This document shows positions 26,160 through 36,004 of a DNA stretch of 64,000 nt, piece by piece. Numbering within the stretch: position 1 is the first letter of the stretch; every line of letters begins with the position of its first letter. The translations under genes were made by a program, and so were the position numbers. The notes below the pieces were generated by a model. It had not been told where the DNA came from. It did no database searches and was given only the letters and a program-made list of their open reading frames with translations. The stretch comes from Acinetobacter lwoffii (GTDB lineage Bacteria > Pseudomonadota > Gammaproteobacteria > Pseudomonadales > Moraxellaceae), in assembly GCF_024129355.1 (NCBI RefSeq), contig NZ_JAMXXP010000011.1, positions 1 to 64,000 on the forward strand, read 5' to 3'.

Positions 26160-26702
26160 TTAATTAGATGGTGATTGGCAAGCATGTGGTGCTACATGGT
26201 GATGCTGACAATGCAGATCTTCTGTATGATGAGAATGATCCGTTTCAGGTCCATGATCTTTTCGGATACAACAGCCTTCCACATACTGGCTGCTACCATC
26301 CAGATAAAACTCTTCTTTCCAGACCGGAACCTCATGCTTCACCCGTTCCACAGCCTCCTCACAGGCAGCGAAGGCCTCACGACGATGGGCCGCATAAGCC
26401 ATAGCAATAATGGCTGTTTCCCCAACCTCCAGCTCACCAATACGGTGTACTACCCGCACATAAGACACCTGGTATTTGATCTGGATCTGCTGTTCAATTT
26501 CACGAATCATTTTTTCAGCCACAGGCGCATAGGCGGTATATTTCAGGGCACGCACAGCTTTCCCCTGATGATGGTTACGTACTGTTCCGACAAAGATGCC
26601 GATTCCACCACATTCCGGAAAGTGCTGAATACCATCAAAATCCTCCAGACTAAAAGCAGTCTGCTGGATTCGGGCAAATTGTTTTAGTGACTTGAGTTGC
26701 AT
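26160..26702 (-). CDS. moaE: Molybdopterin synthase large subunit with His/Cys-rich tail
   Basis: A 180-residue MoaE, the catalytic subunit that adds two sulfurs from MoaD to precursor Z. Core motifs are CGGIGIFVGTVRNHHQGK (about residues 31-48), YTAYAPVAEKMI, RIGELEVGE, and the KHEVPVWKEEFYLDG segment with the active-site Lys. The usual protein ends near residue 145. Here a 37-residue tail (144-180) contains nine His and four Cys, which looks metal-binding and is not part of the normal fold. The gene starts one base after the moaD stop, as expected for partner subunits. Confidence 0.93.
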   Translation of the reverse strand: MQLKSLKQFARIQQTAFSLEDFDGIQHFPECGGIGIFVGTVRNHHQGKAVRALKYTAYAPVAEKMIREIEQQIQIKYQVSYVRVVHRIGELEVGETAIIAMAYAAHRREAFAACEEAVERVKHEVPVWKEEFYLDGSSQYVEGCCIRKDHGPETDHSHHTEDLHCQHHHVAPHACQSPSN

Positions 26703-26703
26703 C

Positions 26704-26970
26704 TCAGCCTCCTGCTACCGGCGATAACAGCACCAGCGTACTGTCCCGATTTAAAACATTCTGTCTGGAAATAATGTCTTCACCGATTGCACAGGCACAA
26801 CGTTCCAGCATGGGCTGTATATCGGGATAGAGGGATAGCAACTGGTTCAGGACTTCAGAAACATGAATTTCAGACTCGCATTGCAAATTTAAATCTGCGG
26901 GAATTTGTCGTTCAATCGCACCGAAGGCTTCTATTTTGATATGAATTAATTTTTGCTGAGTGAGTGACAT
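26704..26970 (-). CDS. moaD: Molybdopterin synthase sulfur-carrier subunit
   Basis: An 88-residue ubiquitin-like sulfur carrier ending in the essential GlyGly (LSPVAGG), which is adenylylated and thiocarboxylated before sulfur transfer in MoaE. The beta-grasp pattern and the LVLLSPVAGG end are diagnostic. It lies two bases after moaA and one base before moaE. Confidence 0.93.
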   Translation of the reverse strand: MSLTQQKLIHIKIEAFGAIERQIPADLNLQCESEIHVSEVLNQLLSLYPDIQPMLERCACAIGEDIISRQNVLNRDSTLVLLSPVAGG

Positions 26971-26972
26971 AT

Positions 26973-27998
26973 TTATCCTCCAATGCTGTGCATACTGATT
27001 TTTCGGATCGGCTTTTGTATTGGTGATTGCTGGATCGCATGGAAGCCGGCTTCTTTATGCCAGATATAAGCGTGAAGCTTGTGCTGGAATGTCTGTGTGG
27101 CGAAATGATCCAGCGCCAGTTGTTCGATATCTGCCTTAAGGTTCAGGCCTTGTCTGGCAAATAAACAGTTATAAAATTCGCCTTGGGCATTGAGGCGTAG
27201 ACGATCACAATCACCGCAAAATGAATGGGTAATGGTGGAAATAATCCCCAAAGGCTGCCCATTGACCAGATAACAGCGTGCCGGATTAGCACCTTGACCT
27301 TGAGATACCCGGACATCAAATTCGGTTTTCAGTTGATCCAAGATATCTTGCTCACTGATGACATCATACGGATTCCATTTCTGATCGCCATCGAGGGGCA
27401 TAAACTCAATAAAACGCAGTTCTACAGCCTGATGCTGTGCCCATTTTACGAGAGGAATAATCTGATTGTCATTGATGCCTTTGATGAGCACACTATTTAT
27501 CTTGACGGACAACCCTGCCTGCTGCGCGGCAGAAATACCTTGAAGTACAGGCTGTAACTGTTTTTGGGTCAGTTGCTGAAACTGCTTTGGATCAAGACTG
27601 TCCAGACTGATATTCAGGTCGTCCAGTCCTGCCTGTTTAAGCGGCTGGGCATAATCTTTTAAATAATGGCCATTGCTGGTCATGGAAATACGTTTAAGGC
27701 CAAAGGCTTTCAGCGTCTGTAAGCGGGCAATAAAATGAACGATGCCTTGGCGCATCAACGGTTCGCCCCCCGTCACCCGGATCTGCTCAATCCCGTGTCG
27801 CACCATAAACTCGCAAAAAGCATACAGGGCTTCAAAACTGAGCAAATCTTTTTTATTCATCCATTCCGGATGTTCAGGCATGCAATAGCTGCATTTGAAA
27901 TTACAGCGGTCAGTCACTGATATTCGCAACTTACGTTTCTGGCGTCCAAACTGATCCTGAAAGATACTGCGAGATGCTAAAACTTTCATGCTGTTCAT
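26973..27998 (-). CDS. moaA: GTP 3',8-cyclase (radical SAM)
   Basis: A 341-residue MoaA that starts molybdenum-cofactor synthesis from GTP. The radical-SAM cluster motif is CNFKCSYC (in SVTDRCNFKCSYCMPE), followed by RVTGGEPLMR. The C-terminal second cluster is provided by CGDCDRLRLNAQGEFYNCLFA. The usual C-terminal GlyGly (HSIGG) is present. The ATG at 27998 is chosen among three close starts; none has a strong ribosome site. It is preceded by mobA after about 230 non-coding bases, in which no terminator was seen. Confidence 0.94.
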   Translation of the reverse strand: MNSMKVLASRSIFQDQFGRQKRKLRISVTDRCNFKCSYCMPEHPEWMNKKDLLSFEALYAFCEFMVRHGIEQIRVTGGEPLMRQGIVHFIARLQTLKAFGLKRISMTSNGHYLKDYAQPLKQAGLDDLNISLDSLDPKQFQQLTQKQLQPVLQGISAAQQAGLSVKINSVLIKGINDNQIIPLVKWAQHQAVELRFIEFMPLDGDQKWNPYDVISEQDILDQLKTEFDVRVSQGQGANPARCYLVNGQPLGIISTITHSFCGDCDRLRLNAQGEFYNCLFARQGLNLKADIEQLALDHFATQTFQHKLHAYIWHKEAGFHAIQQSPIQKPIRKISMHSIGG

Positions 27999-28228
27999 TG
28001 CTGCGGTCCATGATGAGATCTGCACGGTTATTTAACAGTCTTGATTTACTGCCCTATTTCTTCACAATGAATGAGCAATAAGTGTTCCAACTTTGCACAA
28101 ATTTATTTTTAAATAATATTAATGGATAATATTTGTTCTTTTTTAGTCCGAAATTTTGTTCGAAAAATAAAAAAAGCAATATTTTGGTGAGCCAGAATAT
28201 GATGATTCGGCTTTTAGCATTTTAAATG

Positions 28229-28855
28229 CTAAAGAAAGTTAAGCTGTTGATGCTGCTGTAGCTCGTCAAATGAATTAATGCTGTGGAAAAACAGGGCACG
28301 ATTTTTAAAACTTGCCCGCTGCATGTGCATGTTAGCAAAACAGAGTTTTAAACTGTGCTGATCATTTTCAAGGTGTTGGATAAGCGTGGGGAAGCTGCTG
28401 CGTTTCATCAGACAGAATGGAAACAATGCCTTTTCATTGATTTCAACTACCGCCACTTCAGATAAAGGATGTCGTTGCAAGGCCTGATGTAAACGTGAAA
28501 TGACCTTTTTGGGGATATAGGTCACATCACAAGGCACGAACAGCACATAATCAGATTCCACATGTGACCAGGCACTCTTCATGCCCATCAATGGTCCCTG
28601 AAAGCCGGGTTCATCGTCCTGATAAAAATCAATCGAAGGAATCATCCGTTTATAAATGGAATGATCCCGATGACTATTGACCCAAACTTTGCTTGCCCGG
28701 GACTTCAATTGATGATGGATTTTAATGAGCTGGATTTCATCATCAAATTTGTGCAGCAATTTATTGATGCCATTCATGCGCCGCGCTAAACCGCCGGCCA
28801 GGATCACCACATCGGTTTCCGGATAAGACACCGTTTTCATCACTCTTCTTTTCAT
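28229..28855 (-). CDS. mobA: Molybdenum cofactor guanylyltransferase
   Basis: A 208-residue MobA that attaches GMP to molybdopterin for NasA-type enzymes. The nucleotide-binding motif ILAGGLARRMNGINKLL is at the N terminus, followed by DDEPGFQGPLMGM and FVPCDVTYIP. The ATG at 28855 follows GGAG with 8-base spacing inside the end of nasA, and the stop codon of nasA overlaps it by a few bases. Position directly after nasA fits cofactor delivery to the reductase. Confidence 0.9.
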   Translation of the reverse strand: MKRRVMKTVSYPETDVVILAGGLARRMNGINKLLHKFDDEIQLIKIHHQLKSRASKVWVNSHRDHSIYKRMIPSIDFYQDDEPGFQGPLMGMKSAWSHVESDYVLFVPCDVTYIPKKVISRLHQALQRHPLSEVAVVEINEKALFPFCLMKRSSFPTLIQHLENDQHSLKLCFANMHMQRASFKNRALFFHSINSFDELQQHQQLNFL

Positions 28856-31629
28856 TCTATGCACTCCGTCTGGCAGGCTTTAATCAGGCCTCTAATTTCT
28901 GGCAAACACGAACCGCAATTTCCTCCGGCTTTTAGACATGCAGTCACCTGTTTTTCATGCGTGATATTTTTATCTTTAATGGTTTGGATAATTCGGTTCT
29001 TGCCAACTTTAAAACAGCTACAGACCAATGGACCTTCACTATTTCCCATCGACATGGCCTGACCTGCCAGCAATGCTTTACGATGCAATGCACTCAGACG
29101 TTCACGTCTAAACAGGCTTGCCACCCAGTCACGATCTGGCAATAGTGCCGCCGGTGCGATATAAAAACTGGCAATTAACTGGCCATCCTGAAGAACCACA
29201 ATATGACTGATGTGCGCCGTTTGATCTTCGAGATTCAGCCATTCAAAGCTTGCATCATTAAAGTTTAAGAGACTCTTGATCTGCCCGGTGATGTCAGAAA
29301 ACCTGCGCCGGTCTGCCAGTTCATACCGGATGGCCTGAGTGGTTTGAGTTTTGCTCCACCACACCGTATTTTTAATCATGGTCTGGATTTTCTGCTCAAA
29401 GCCTTCCCGTACATACAGCACGCCCTGCCACTGGGTATAAAATGGCTGGATCATCACCGGAGTATGCTTAAATTCTGGCTCGCCGGAAATCGGGTCAACC
29501 ACCGGATTCACCACTTTGCCAATCCGCGCATCGGATGCAAACTGGTCGTTCCAGTGAATCGGTGCAAAAATCTGGCCACGTCGTATATTTTGTGAAAATT
29601 GCACACGGAGTACACAACTTCCCCAAGCGGATTTCACCTCGACCAGCTCGGCATCTTTCAGGCCATACTTCAGTGCATCTTGCGGATGCAGCTCGCAATA
29701 AGGCTCGGCACGATGCTGGGACAAACTGGCAGATAATCCGGTACGGCTCATGGTGTGCCATTGATCGCGAATGCGTCCAGTATTCAGGATCAGAGGATAT
29801 TCAGCAGAAATAGCATGTAGCGGATCGGCTGCAACTGTTGGCACCAATCTGGCTTTGCCATCTGCATGGCTAAACTGGCCTTGACTAAATAGTTGATCAA
29901 CCTGATAAACTTCTTGCTTATCCCAGACTGGCCACTGAATCGGTGTTAGATTCTGATATTCCGCAAAACCGAGATGAGTTAAACCTTGCAGGTTGAAATA
30001 GCGAAAATTCGGTGTATCTTCACGTTGCGAAAGCGAACTATTCTGATAGGCAGATAAACGGGCATGTTCCAGAAAAATGTCATGACTGTTGTTAAAGTCA
30101 AAACCGCGAAAACCTAAGACCTGAGCCACCCGGGAAATGGCCCACCAGTCTGCTTTAGCTTCACCCGGAGCCGGCAAAAAAGCCTTTTGCCGGGAAATAC
30201 AGCGCTCCGAATTGGTGACTGTGCCATCTTTTTCGCCCCAACCCAGTGCCGGTAACAGTACATCGGCATATTGCGTGGTATCGGTGTTGAGACAAATATC
30301 GGAGACCACCACAAATTCACACTTCTCCAGAGCGCGTTTAACCTGATCTGCATCGGGCAAACTCACGATCGGATTGGTGGCCATAATCCAGATGGCTTTG
30401 ATTTTCCCGCTTTCCACCGCTTGAAATAAATCGACTGCTTTTAATCCGGGCTGCCGCGCGATGACCGGGCTTTGCCAGAAATCCTGCACCAGTTGCTGAT
30501 GTTGCGGATTATCCAAATCCAGATGACTGGCCAGCATATTGGCCAGCCCACCGACTTCCCGTCCGCCCATCGCATTCGGCTGTCCGGTCATGGAAAAAGG
30601 TGCTGAACCGGGTTTGCCTATTTTTCCTGTTAATAAATGACAGTTGATAATGCTGTTGGCCTTGTCTACTCCTTGAGAGGATTGGTTTACGCCCATGGAA
30701 AACAGGCTCATGATTTTTTCGGTCTGGGCAAATTTCTCAAAAAATAAGGTTAATTTTTTAATAGCAATACCAGTACGCTTTGCCACGCTTTCAAGTGATG
30801 ACTCTGTCAAACTGCTGGCAAGTGCCTGCTCCAGACCTTGAGTATGTTGGGTAACAAAATCCAGATCAGCATGGCCATGTTGCTGAAGATATTGCAACAA
30901 GCCATTAAACAGCGCGACATCCTGACCTGGTAAAATCGGCAAGTGTAAATCTGCCGCTTCACAGGTTGCAGTAAAGCGTGGATCAATCACTACCACAAAT
31001 AAATCCCGCTCTTCTTTAGCTTGCATGATGCGCTGATAAAGCACCGGATGGCACCAGGCGGTATTGGATCCGACCAAGACCACCATTTCTGTCTGCTCAA
31101 AATCTGTATAGCTGGCCGGCACCAGATCTTCGCCGAAAGCCCGTTTATGTGCCGCCACAGCAGAAGACATACACAGTCTTGAATTGGTATCAATATTGGC
31201 AGTACCCAGATAGCCTTTTACAAACTTGTTCACCACATAATAGTCTTCAGTCAAAAGCTGGCCGGAGACATAAAAGGCGATGCTGTCACGTCCATACTGA
31301 TCAATACATTGCTGAAATTTATTGGCAATACTTGAAATGGCATGATCCCAAGTGCTTATTTGCCGCTGCTCTTTTCGACCTGTCATCGGATGCAGAAGCC
31401 GGGTTTTTAAGCCAAGTGTATCGGCAAGATGACTGCCTTTAATACACAACTTGCCCAAGTTCGCAGGATGCTGAACATCGCCTTCAATCTGAACCTTTTC
31501 ACCCATCGAGGTTTGGCTTACGTGCGCGATGACACCACAGCCTACTCCACAATAAGGACAGGTCGTCTGAGTGGTTTTTATTTGGGATTCAGTAGAGCTA
31601 TGTAGTTCCATAACCGGAATACTATTCAT
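28852..31629 (-). CDS. nasA: Assimilatory nitrate reductase, molybdenum catalytic subunit
   Basis: A 925-residue molybdopterin oxidoreductase that reduces nitrate to nitrite in the cytoplasm. The N-terminal 4Fe-4S site is CPYCGVGCGVIAH with the last ligand in GKLCIKG (residues about 24-62). The large Mo-bis-MGD region includes SRLCMSSAVAAHKRAFG and TGQPNAMGGREVGGLA, and the C-terminal dinucleotide-binding domain is present. A BFD-like 2Fe-2S domain ends the protein (residues 870-925, CSC...CGSC), as in Klebsiella NasA. There is no signal peptide, which fits assimilation. AAGGAGC precedes the ATG. Electrons probably come from the NirD-FAD fusion protein encoded just upstream. Confidence 0.96.
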   Translation of the reverse strand: MNSIPVMELHSSTESQIKTTQTTCPYCGVGCGVIAHVSQTSMGEKVQIEGDVQHPANLGKLCIKGSHLADTLGLKTRLLHPMTGRKEQRQISTWDHAISSIANKFQQCIDQYGRDSIAFYVSGQLLTEDYYVVNKFVKGYLGTANIDTNSRLCMSSAVAAHKRAFGEDLVPASYTDFEQTEMVVLVGSNTAWCHPVLYQRIMQAKEERDLFVVVIDPRFTATCEAADLHLPILPGQDVALFNGLLQYLQQHGHADLDFVTQHTQGLEQALASSLTESSLESVAKRTGIAIKKLTLFFEKFAQTEKIMSLFSMGVNQSSQGVDKANSIINCHLLTGKIGKPGSAPFSMTGQPNAMGGREVGGLANMLASHLDLDNPQHQQLVQDFWQSPVIARQPGLKAVDLFQAVESGKIKAIWIMATNPIVSLPDADQVKRALEKCEFVVVSDICLNTDTTQYADVLLPALGWGEKDGTVTNSERCISRQKAFLPAPGEAKADWWAISRVAQVLGFRGFDFNNSHDIFLEHARLSAYQNSSLSQREDTPNFRYFNLQGLTHLGFAEYQNLTPIQWPVWDKQEVYQVDQLFSQGQFSHADGKARLVPTVAADPLHAISAEYPLILNTGRIRDQWHTMSRTGLSASLSQHRAEPYCELHPQDALKYGLKDAELVEVKSAWGSCVLRVQFSQNIRRGQIFAPIHWNDQFASDARIGKVVNPVVDPISGEPEFKHTPVMIQPFYTQWQGVLYVREGFEQKIQTMIKNTVWWSKTQTTQAIRYELADRRRFSDITGQIKSLLNFNDASFEWLNLEDQTAHISHIVVLQDGQLIASFYIAPAALLPDRDWVASLFRRERLSALHRKALLAGQAMSMGNSEGPLVCSCFKVGKNRIIQTIKDKNITHEKQVTACLKAGGNCGSCLPEIRGLIKACQTECIE

Positions 31630-31741
31630 TGCTGCTGCGCTCCTTAATCATCCAAATTCACTTGTTTCACCAAATCTCTGATATCTAGCTTTTACAGGTT
31701 TGATTTAAATTTTTTCTATGTCTCAAAAGTTTTAATCCTCA

Positions 31742-31796
31742 CCAACCCTCCTTTAATAAAGGAGAGAGGTTCCCCTCTTGTTTAAAGAGGGGTTGG
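31742..31796. repeat. Compound palindrome (three-way junction) between two nitrate genes
   Basis: Outer arms CCAACCC (31742-31748) and GGGTTGG (31790-31796) enclose two inner hairpins: CTCCTTTA-A-TAAAGGAG (31748-31764) and CCCCTCTT/AAGAGGGG (31772-31792). The layout resembles a dispersed intergenic repeat of the REP/MITE kind rather than a terminator, since no T-run follows. Confidence 0.7.
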
Positions 31797-31809
31797 GAGA
31801 TTGATCCGA

Positions 31810-33426
31810 TTACCCTGCCTTTTTTAATGCAAAATCCCGACCAAAAAGCAGTTTGCTGCGGATATTACTAATCGGTGTCTGATCTGCAATCAGTTCTGCA
31901 TACCAAGCTCCATCTTCGGTATCGCCAAATAGCACCGCACCAATGACCTTGTCCTGCTGAATGATGATGCGTTTATAGATTTGACGTTTTTCATCATTCA
32001 GCACGATATCTTCAAAATCATCCTGAGGTTCAAAATTTCCGGCTGAGAAGACATCACATCCGCTAACCTTGAGTTGGGTCGGAACAGTCGGTGCCTTAAA
32101 GGTCAGTCGGCCATGTTCAGCCAGATGCGTCGCGCAGATAAAGGCCTGTCCCCATAATGGCTCAACCAGTCCAAAGGTCTGGCCACGATGCTCAATGCAT
32201 TCACCCACTGCATAAATACTCGGGTCATAGGTTTGCATGGTGTCATTCACCAGCACCCCACGATTGCAGCGCAGACCAGCCTGTTCAGCCAGGGTTTTAT
32301 TTGGTCGAATCCCGACGGCGAAGACCACCAAATCGGCATCCAGCACTGTCCCGTCTTTTAGTCGCAGTTGAGTCACGTGACCATCAATACCGAGCAGCTC
32401 TTCGGTGTTGGCTTCAGTGATGATTCGGATGCCTTTATCTTCAATTGATTTTTTCAGCATTTGACTGGCTTTCATATCCAGTTGACGATCCATAATACGG
32501 TCCATCAGATGCAGCACAGTTACATTCATCCCCTGCTGCTTCAGTCCATAAGCTGCTTCTAGACCCAGCAACCCACCTCCAATCACGACGGCATTTTGCT
32601 TGGTTTTGCAGTAATCCAGCATGCGGTTAACATCCTGAATATCCCGGAAGCTAATCACGCCTTCAAGTTCAGCACCCGGAATAGGTGGCATGAAGGGTTT
32701 GGAACCAGTGGCGAGAATCAGACGATCATAAGCAACGACTTCGCCTTTTTGGGTGTGGACCTGTTTACGCGAACGGTCGATAGCGATCGCAGCATCTCCA
32801 GCAATGAATCGAATGCCTTTTTCAGCATACCAGTCGGCTGAATGCAGCATAATTTCGGCAAAGCTTTTCTCACCAGACAATACCGGTGACAACATGATCC
32901 GGTTGTAATTGCCCCATGGCTCTTCCCCAATCACGGTAATGTCATAACGATCTGGCGCCATATCCAGCAAGTCTTCCAGACAACGCATACCCGCCAGTCC
33001 ATTCCCGATCAGTACCAGTTTTAAGCGCTCTGTGTTTTGACCATTACTGGAAATATAAGTTTTTTGTGGAGTCGGACTCACCAGAACTTTGCCATTTTCA
33101 ATTCGGGTTGGAAATACCAGTAATTTCTGCTCTTGTTCTTCCAGACAACGACCGGTCACCAGACTGAAATGCTGCTTGTAAATTGGGGATGCGACTACAC
33201 GCTCACCTTGCAGATCACCCAGAATGCCACGTGCCATGACATTGGCCAGACTAAACGGATCCTGATTGCTGAGTGCATAAACCCGCTGTTCCTGACCCAC
33301 GCGAAAAATTGCAATCTGCTGATCTTCAATCAGGGCTGCCACACCGGTATTCGGAGTGATCTCATCCAGATTGCAGACTTCGTACCAGTTCAGTTCGTTC
33401 ATGTCTTTTAAAATTGTCATTTTCAT
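31810..33426 (-). CDS. NirD-like domain fused to FAD/NAD(P) oxidoreductase
   Basis: A 538-residue fusion. Residues about 10-115 form a NirD-type Rieske-like domain (WYEVCNLDEITPNTGVAALI, RGILGDLQGERVVASPIYKQHFSLVTGRCL) without the Cys/His cluster ligands, as in the nitrite reductase small subunit. Residues about 135-538 are a pyridine-nucleotide oxidoreductase resembling the N-terminal half of NirB/NasB (LVLIGNGLAGMRCLEDLL, ILATGSKPFMPPIPG, VVIGGGLLGLEAAYGL, AVGECIEHRGQTFGLV). It is placed between nirB and nasA. It may act both as the small subunit of nitrite reductase and as the NAD(P)H-dependent electron donor for NasA. Confidence 0.9.
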   Translation of the reverse strand: MKMTILKDMNELNWYEVCNLDEITPNTGVAALIEDQQIAIFRVGQEQRVYALSNQDPFSLANVMARGILGDLQGERVVASPIYKQHFSLVTGRCLEEQEQKLLVFPTRIENGKVLVSPTPQKTYISSNGQNTERLKLVLIGNGLAGMRCLEDLLDMAPDRYDITVIGEEPWGNYNRIMLSPVLSGEKSFAEIMLHSADWYAEKGIRFIAGDAAIAIDRSRKQVHTQKGEVVAYDRLILATGSKPFMPPIPGAELEGVISFRDIQDVNRMLDYCKTKQNAVVIGGGLLGLEAAYGLKQQGMNVTVLHLMDRIMDRQLDMKASQMLKKSIEDKGIRIITEANTEELLGIDGHVTQLRLKDGTVLDADLVVFAVGIRPNKTLAEQAGLRCNRGVLVNDTMQTYDPSIYAVGECIEHRGQTFGLVEPLWGQAFICATHLAEHGRLTFKAPTVPTQLKVSGCDVFSAGNFEPQDDFEDIVLNDEKRQIYKRIIIQQDKVIGAVLFGDTEDGAWYAELIADQTPISNIRSKLLFGRDFALKKAG

Positions 33427-33444
33427 TCTCCCTGACTGTGGTAT

Positions 33445-35991
33445 TTAGGCTTCAACCACTGGAATACGGTTTAAATCACGTTCAGCTTCTGTCTTTGGAC
33501 GAATCTGGCCACGTACAGGCGCAAACTGAATATGCGGGTCATTCTGCTCGGCTACTTTGGCATTAATAAAAGTCTTAAAGCGTTTGCGCACTTCAGGATC
33601 TTCAATCGCAGTGCGCCATTCATCCTGATAAGTGCCAATCACATGCTGCATACGGCTTTCCAGTTCAGCGGCAATGCCGAGCGAATCATGCACAATGACA
33701 TCTTTCAGATAGTCCAGTCCACCTTCCATATTGTCACGCCACACACTGGTGCGCTGCAGACGGTCTGCTGTCTGGATATAGAACATAAAGAAGCGGTCGA
33801 TATATTTGATGAGTGTGGGAGTATCCAGATCCGAGGCGAGCAGTTCAGCATGGCGCGGTTTCATGCCGCCATTGCCGCATACATATAGATTCCAGCCTTT
33901 TTCCGTGGCAATGACACCGACATCCTTGCTCTGTGCTTCTGCACATTCACGGGTACAGCCGGATACTGCCATTTTGGTTTTATGGGGTGAACGCAGGCCT
34001 TTATAACGATTTTCCAGGAAAATCGCCAAGCCGACAGAATCATCGACTCCAAAACGGCACCAGGTACTACCCACACAAGATTTCACCGTACGTAAGGATT
34101 TGCCGTAAGCATGTCCGGACTCGAAACCGGCATTAATCAGCTTTTCCCAGATTTCAGGCAGTTGATGTACCTGCGCACCAAACATGTCAATTCGTTGTCC
34201 GCCTGTGATTTTGGTATATAGGCCATAATCTTTGGCAATCTGACCGATGGTAATCAGACCATCCGGAGTAATCTCGCCGCCTGCCACACGTGGCACAATC
34301 GAATAGGAACCATCTTTCTGGATATTGCCGAGGTAGTAGTCGTTGCTATCCTGCAAACCGGCATGGCTAGGTTTTAGGACAAAGTCATTCCAGCAGGATG
34401 CCAGAATATTGGCTACAGTCGGTTTGCAGATATCACAGCCCATCCCATGACCATGTTGCTGGATCAGGTCAGAGAAAGTCTTGATTTCATGCACACGAAC
34501 CAGGTGATATAGTTCCTGACGTGAATAGGCAAAATGTTCGCACAGGTGATTGTTCACCGTGACACCCTGACGCTGTAATTCAGATTTGAGAACCTGCGTC
34601 ACCAATGGCGCACAGCCACCGCACGCTGTTGCAGCCTGCGTGCATTTTTTCAGTGCACCCAATGAAGTTGCACCGCCATCAATGGCTGAACAGATATCAG
34701 CTTTGGAAACATTATTACAGGAACAGATGGTCGCACTGTCAGGCAACAAATCGATGCCACTGCCACCCGATTTGGAGGTCGACTGATCAAAGCCCGGCAT
34801 GATCAGGCTTTCCGGTTGTTCCGGTACAGCCAGACCATTCAGCATCATTTGTAGAAGATCGCTATATTCTTTGGCACAGCCCACCAGCACCGCGCCCAGC
34901 AGCTTGGTCTTATCTGCTGACACCACGATTTTTTTATAAACCTGCGCGGCTTCATCAGCATAGAAATAGCTCAAAGCACCTGGGGACATGGCATGTGCAT
35001 CACCAATAGAAGCAACATCCACGCCCATCAGTTTGAGCTTGGTACTCATGTCCGCACCAGCGAATGCATGACTTTCTTGGCCTAGGACATGTTTTGCCGC
35101 GATCCGCGCCATGTCATAGCCTGGTGCAACCAGACCATAAATTTTATTGTCCCAAAGTGCACATTCACCAATGGCATAAATGTCCGGATGTGAGGTCTGG
35201 CAATAATCATTAATGATGATGCCGCCACGCTCACCAATCAGTAAACCACTTTGGCGCGCCAGTTCATCACGCGGACGAATGCCGGCCGAGAACAGGATGA
35301 TATCGGTTTCAAGCACCGAACCATCTCCGAACTTCATTACATGCTGAGCGCTGTCACCATCTTCAATACTCGACGTGGCCTTTTGAGTATGCACCTTGAC
35401 ACCCAGGTCTTCAATTTTAGAGCGCAGTACCCGGCCGCCCAGATCATCAATCTGCACCGCCATCAAGCGCGGAGCAAATTCTACAACATGGGTTTCCAGA
35501 TTCAGATCTCGCAGGGCTTTCGCTGCTTCCAGTCCTAGCAAGCCGCCGCCAATCACCACGCCAGTTTTTGCATTCAGACTGGCTGCGCGAATGGCATCCA
35601 GATCTTCAATGGTACGATAAACAAAGCAATTCTGACGGTCATTACCCGGGATTGGCGGTACAAAGGCATAAGAGCCGGTAGCAAGAATCAACTTGTCAAA
35701 ACTCAGCACATCACCCTGGTTGGTGGTGACGGTTTTATTGAGCTGATCAATTTCAACTGCTTTGGTATTAAGACGCAAATCAATGCCATAGGCATCGGCA
35801 AAATCACTACGACACAGACTCAGATCCTTGACCGACTTGCCGCTGAAATATTCAGTCAAATGTACCCGGTCATAAGCTAAATGTGGCTCTTCTGCCAAAA
35901 TGGTCAGCTCAATGTCATCACCGGCCTGTTCCAGTACAGATTCGATGAATTTATGCCCCACCATGCCATGCCCAATCATGAGAATTTTCAT
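33445..35991 (-). CDS. nirB: NAD(P)H-dependent assimilatory nitrite reductase, large subunit
   Basis: An 848-residue siroheme enzyme reducing nitrite to ammonium. The N-terminal FAD/NAD(P) domains (about residues 1-400) contain MIGHGMVGHKFIE and GVVIGGGLLGLEAAKAL. A BFD-type 2Fe-2S domain begins with CSCNNVSK near residue 419 and a second Cys-rich segment follows. The siroheme/4Fe-4S domain has Cys ligands in CVGSTWCRFG (about 638) and GCTREC (about 679). It is the first gene of the series nirB-nirD/FAD-nasA-mobA-moaA-D-E-CB-moeA-modABC. Expression should need sigma-54 and NasT-dependent leader RNA (about 280 nt). Confidence 0.96.
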   Translation of the reverse strand: MKILMIGHGMVGHKFIESVLEQAGDDIELTILAEEPHLAYDRVHLTEYFSGKSVKDLSLCRSDFADAYGIDLRLNTKAVEIDQLNKTVTTNQGDVLSFDKLILATGSYAFVPPIPGNDRQNCFVYRTIEDLDAIRAASLNAKTGVVIGGGLLGLEAAKALRDLNLETHVVEFAPRLMAVQIDDLGGRVLRSKIEDLGVKVHTQKATSSIEDGDSAQHVMKFGDGSVLETDIILFSAGIRPRDELARQSGLLIGERGGIIINDYCQTSHPDIYAIGECALWDNKIYGLVAPGYDMARIAAKHVLGQESHAFAGADMSTKLKLMGVDVASIGDAHAMSPGALSYFYADEAAQVYKKIVVSADKTKLLGAVLVGCAKEYSDLLQMMLNGLAVPEQPESLIMPGFDQSTSKSGGSGIDLLPDSATICSCNNVSKADICSAIDGGATSLGALKKCTQAATACGGCAPLVTQVLKSELQRQGVTVNNHLCEHFAYSRQELYHLVRVHEIKTFSDLIQQHGHGMGCDICKPTVANILASCWNDFVLKPSHAGLQDSNDYYLGNIQKDGSYSIVPRVAGGEITPDGLITIGQIAKDYGLYTKITGGQRIDMFGAQVHQLPEIWEKLINAGFESGHAYGKSLRTVKSCVGSTWCRFGVDDSVGLAIFLENRYKGLRSPHKTKMAVSGCTRECAEAQSKDVGVIATEKGWNLYVCGNGGMKPRHAELLASDLDTPTLIKYIDRFFMFYIQTADRLQRTSVWRDNMEGGLDYLKDVIVHDSLGIAAELESRMQHVIGTYQDEWRTAIEDPEVRKRFKTFINAKVAEQNDPHIQFAPVRGQIRPKTEAERDLNRIPVVEA

Positions 35992-36004
35992 ATCTGCACT
36001 CCAA

